Origin: Promethearchaeota archaeon
GTDB lineage: Archaea > Asgardarchaeota > Lokiarchaeia > Sigyniarchaeales > SOKP01
Length of the DNA stretch: 64,000 nt
Assembly: GCA_018238625.1 (NCBI GenBank)
Contig: JABCSY010000001.1
Span: 45,279-109,278 of the forward strand
Direction of reading: 5' to 3'
Shown here: positions 62,114 to 64,000 of the stretch, piece by piece
Layout of the letters: each line of letters opens with the position of its first letter
How positions within the stretch are numbered: the first letter of the stretch is position 1
Made by a program: the position numbers and the translations under genes
Notes under the pieces: model-generated
Databases searched by the model: none
Seen by the model: only the letters and a program-made list of their open reading frames with translations
What the model was told of the DNA's origin: nothing

Positions 62114-62800
62114 CTAGCCACCTCCCATTCCTAATTTTTTAAGTTTTTTAGTTTGCCGTTCACCAAATAATCTTGCTACTGGATAAGTAAATAAAAAGTA
62201 TAGAATGGCAACAGCACCTATAGATAAAGCCCATAAATTTGTGAAACCTACGCCAAGATCATAAGCTGCTTTTGTCATTTCAACAATTCCAACTGCATAA
62301 GCAAAAGATGAATCTTTGATAACTACCGCATACTCATTGGTCCAACTAGGAACAGCTAACCGTAAGGCTTGGGGCATTATAATAGAGCGGAAAGCTTGGA
62401 TTTTACTCATACCTAATGCCCGAGCTGCGTCCATTTGTCCTGGATTCACGGATAGAATAGCTCCACGAAAAATCTGAGATTGATATGCACCACTACGAAG
62501 AGCAAGTGCTAAAATTACGCTAGCAAGTGGTCTATCAAGTAAATCTAAATACCAAAATAAGTCTGGCATCCCGAAAGCGAATATAAAGATTAATATGAGG
62601 ATAGGAATCCCACGCAAAAGTTTTTCGTAACCACTTGATAACCAAATGAGTTCTTTAGCGCCGTAAACGCGCATAATTGCCAAGGTTATACCTAAGAGAA
62701 ACCCCCCTAGTAAACCAAGAGCAGTAAGAATTAATGTATTAAATAAACCTTGAATAATAATATAAAAAAAAATATCAAAGAGGTCTGGCATGTTACTCAT
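62114..62800 (-). CDS. Polar amino-acid ABC transporter permease 1
   Basis: A 228-residue HisQ/GlnP-type permease with helices such as LILTALGLLGGFLLGITLAI and LIFIFAFGMPDLFWYLDL, and the EAA loop ALGMSKIQAFRSIIMPQALR. Homologous to permease 2, so the channel is probably a heterodimer. It starts four bases after the binding-protein stop and ends in a Gly-rich GMGGG whose codons contain the Shine-Dalgarno for the next gene. Confidence 0.9.
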   Translation of the reverse strand: MSNMPDLFDIFFYIIIQGLFNTLILTALGLLGGFLLGITLAIMRVYGAKELIWLSSGYEKLLRGIPILILIFIFAFGMPDLFWYLDLLDRPLASVILALALRSGAYQSQIFRGAILSVNPGQMDAARALGMSKIQAFRSIIMPQALRLAVPSWTNEYAVVIKDSSFAYAVGIVEMTKAAYDLGVGFTNLWALSIGAVAILYFLFTYPVARLFGERQTKKLKKLGMGGG

Positions 62801-62804
62801 CTTT

Positions 62805-63611
62805 TTATACTGTTACATTGCCAAACCACTGATTTATTAGAGTGTACATAGATCCATCTTGATAACTATCAAAAATAACTTTATTAATTTCGTACAGCAG
62901 AGCGGGTTCACCGTGTCTAGTCCATAGTGCTAAAGGTTCTTCTTCTGAACTGTATATAACCCTAAGAACATATGTAGTTTCGTATGCATTAAAGATTGGT
63001 CCGTCTACATATGCTGCGTCTATTCCTCCAGCGTTTAAATCTTGAATAAGGACATCAGCACTAGCATAAGTAAAAACATTTATCCCGGAGATAGCGTCTA
63101 ACTCGTCCTGCATTACGGTGCCTGATTGGCAACCAACATCGAATCCTATGAGATCTGTTAAATTTGAAATCGGAGATGGAAAATCCAATGAACTATTCTT
63201 CACGATCACAACTTGACTAACTGAAATGTAGGTTGTAGAAGCTGCAAGTTGAGCTGCGCGTTGTGCATTGTATGTCATAGCCGCAGCAATCATATCGATC
63301 GTACCAGCTTTACAAGCACCAATAAGAGAGTCAAAACCTATATCTTGCATTTGGAGTGTAACACCAAGCGCATCTGCTATCATCTGTGACACATCAATAT
63401 CAAAACCTACGATCTCTCCACCGGGATAAGTCTTATTCTCGAAGGGAGGGTAATCAGCACTAGTCCCTACAATGATATAACCTCGATCTTGAATTTGATC
63501 TAATAACGGTGTAGGTGCTGGCTCGGTAAGAAGTCCAGGAATGAACCATCCTACAGAAAACCCTACTACTATACCGATGATAATTCCTAATATTGCTATT
63601 TCTCTTTTCAT
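62805..63611 (-). CDS. Polar amino-acid ABC transporter substrate-binding protein
   Basis: A 268-residue periplasmic-type binding protein of family 3. An N-terminal membrane anchor (AILGIIIGIVVGFSVGWFIP, about 5-24) is followed by RGYIIVGTSADYPPFENKTY and IVGFDIDVSQMIADALGVTL, typical of amino-acid binders. No lipobox Cys is seen, so it is tethered by the uncleaved helix. First gene of a four-gene operon. The exact amino acid is unknown. Confidence 0.92.
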   Translation of the reverse strand: MKREIAILGIIIGIVVGFSVGWFIPGLLTEPAPTPLLDQIQDRGYIIVGTSADYPPFENKTYPGGEIVGFDIDVSQMIADALGVTLQMQDIGFDSLIGACKAGTIDMIAAAMTYNAQRAAQLAASTTYISVSQVVIVKNSSLDFPSPISNLTDLIGFDVGCQSGTVMQDELDAISGINVFTYASADVLIQDLNAGGIDAAYVDGPIFNAYETTYVLRVIYSSEEEPLALWTRHGEPALLYEINKVIFDSYQDGSMYTLINQWFGNVTV

Positions 63612-63794
63612 CCATTAATCAACTTTTTATTTTAAATTTTATTTAGTGTTGTATTTTAGATTAAGTGATACAGAAGATAAATGTTATAAGTAAGCTTATA
63701 AAGATTTTCATTTATAGTCTAATAATATCAACAGTTAATCTTAGAATGTTAATTAAAATATTCATTTCTCTAATAAAAAAAAAGGAAGAAAAAT

Positions 63795-64000
63795 CTATTT
63801 AGTTTTTAAAACAAGGGTTATTGCTCGAGTTAGGCGTATTACTTCAATAATTTTTCCTTTTGTAACTTTTATTTGTTCTCTACTAATCGCATGAGTGAAA
63901 TCTCCCTTACCATTGCAGATTTTTACAATTGCGTTATTATCTCCCGTCATAATTATGTTAGGATCTGAAGCAGTTCCGTTAATCAGTTCAGCTTTTCTTC
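63795..64000 (-). CDS. C-terminal fragment of an unidentified protein, cut by the window edge
   Basis: An open minus-strand frame runs from the right edge to a TAG at 63795-63797, giving 67 codons. It translates to a beta-rich, basic tail (segments NGTASDPNIIMTGDNNAIVK and KGKIIEVIRLTRAITLVLKT). The absence of stops and the amino-acid balance suggest a real coding end. No family is recognised. The gap to the transporter operon (about 180 bases) shows nothing further. Confidence 0.55.
   Translation of the reverse strand, partial: RKAELINGTASDPNIIMTGDNNAIVKICNGKGDFTHAISREQIKVTKGKIIEVIRLTRAITLVLKTK

Noticed and set aside
1..64000. tRNA, rRNA or insertion-sequence genes
   Set aside because: Intergenic regions are short and uniformly AT-rich; no GC-rich cloverleaf, rRNA segment or transposase frame was seen on either strand.

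Overview
The window looks like a piece of an Asgard archaeal chromosome, most plausibly Lokiarchaeia-like. The DNA is AT-rich. The genes mix archaeal machinery (Cdc48, ABCE1, archaeal-type GlyRS, tetrahydromethanopterin C1 enzymes, Mvh/Hdr-type hydrogenase) with eukaryote-signature elements (a Rag/Gtr-like GTPase with a roadblock-like tail, and seven-TM proteins with roadblock/longin-like cytosolic domains). The lineage is inferred from gene content and style, not from a marker tree. No tRNA, rRNA, CRISPR array or transposon was seen.

Layout. 1-4.1 kb: glycine cleavage operon gcvT-gcvH-gcvPA-gcvPB on the minus strand, with gcvPB cut by the window edge; then apt. 5-7 kb: Rag-like GTPase and a convergent unknown. 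7-11.6 kb: hydrogenase operon in which an ArsR-like winged helix, HdrA and MvhD are one polypeptide, followed by small and large NiFe subunits. 11.9-19.1 kb: C1 region with two paralogous unknowns, an NAD(P)-type MtdA/MtdB-like dehydrogenase, Cdc48, a small protein with a hairpin terminator, F420-type Mtd and Ftr. 19.2-23.7 kb: two cell-surface proteins. 23.8-40.9 kb: mixed housekeeping and unknown genes (GlyRS, a 7TM protein, coiled-coil protein, GNAT pair, TPR pair, redox protein, AmrS-like radical SAM, GlpA/GlpD, SCP2 protein, ABCE1, PfkB kinase, RNase H-like nuclease). 41-56.6 kb: acyl-CoA metabolism island with an acyl-CoA dehydrogenase, three thiolase-fold proteins lacking the nucleophilic Cys, three DUF35 proteins, two BKACE enzymes, two crotonases, an acyl-CoA ligase and a CrtI-like flavoprotein with its own ferredoxin reductase. 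Then threonine aldolase, a pair of 7TM plus cytosolic-domain proteins, a polar amino-acid ABC transporter, and a gene fragment at the right edge.

How it fits together (inference). Threonine aldolase and the glycine cleavage system can feed methylene groups into the C1 carrier. MtdA/B-like, Mtd and Ftr work on the same carrier with different electron carriers. The hydrogenase-Hdr complex can balance electrons with H2 and ferredoxin. The acyl-CoA island would oxidise or cleave organic acids. This is the gene content expected of a syntrophic, H2-linked heterotroph.

The most unusual observations are the winged-helix/HdrA/MvhD fusion, a hydrogenase large subunit that ends exactly at its last nickel-site motif and has two altered motif residues, several genes whose reading frame and Shine-Dalgarno site point to AUA or AUU initiation, two unrelated methylene-H4MPT dehydrogenases in one locus, and Cys-less thiolase-fold/DUF35 clusters next to BKACE genes.
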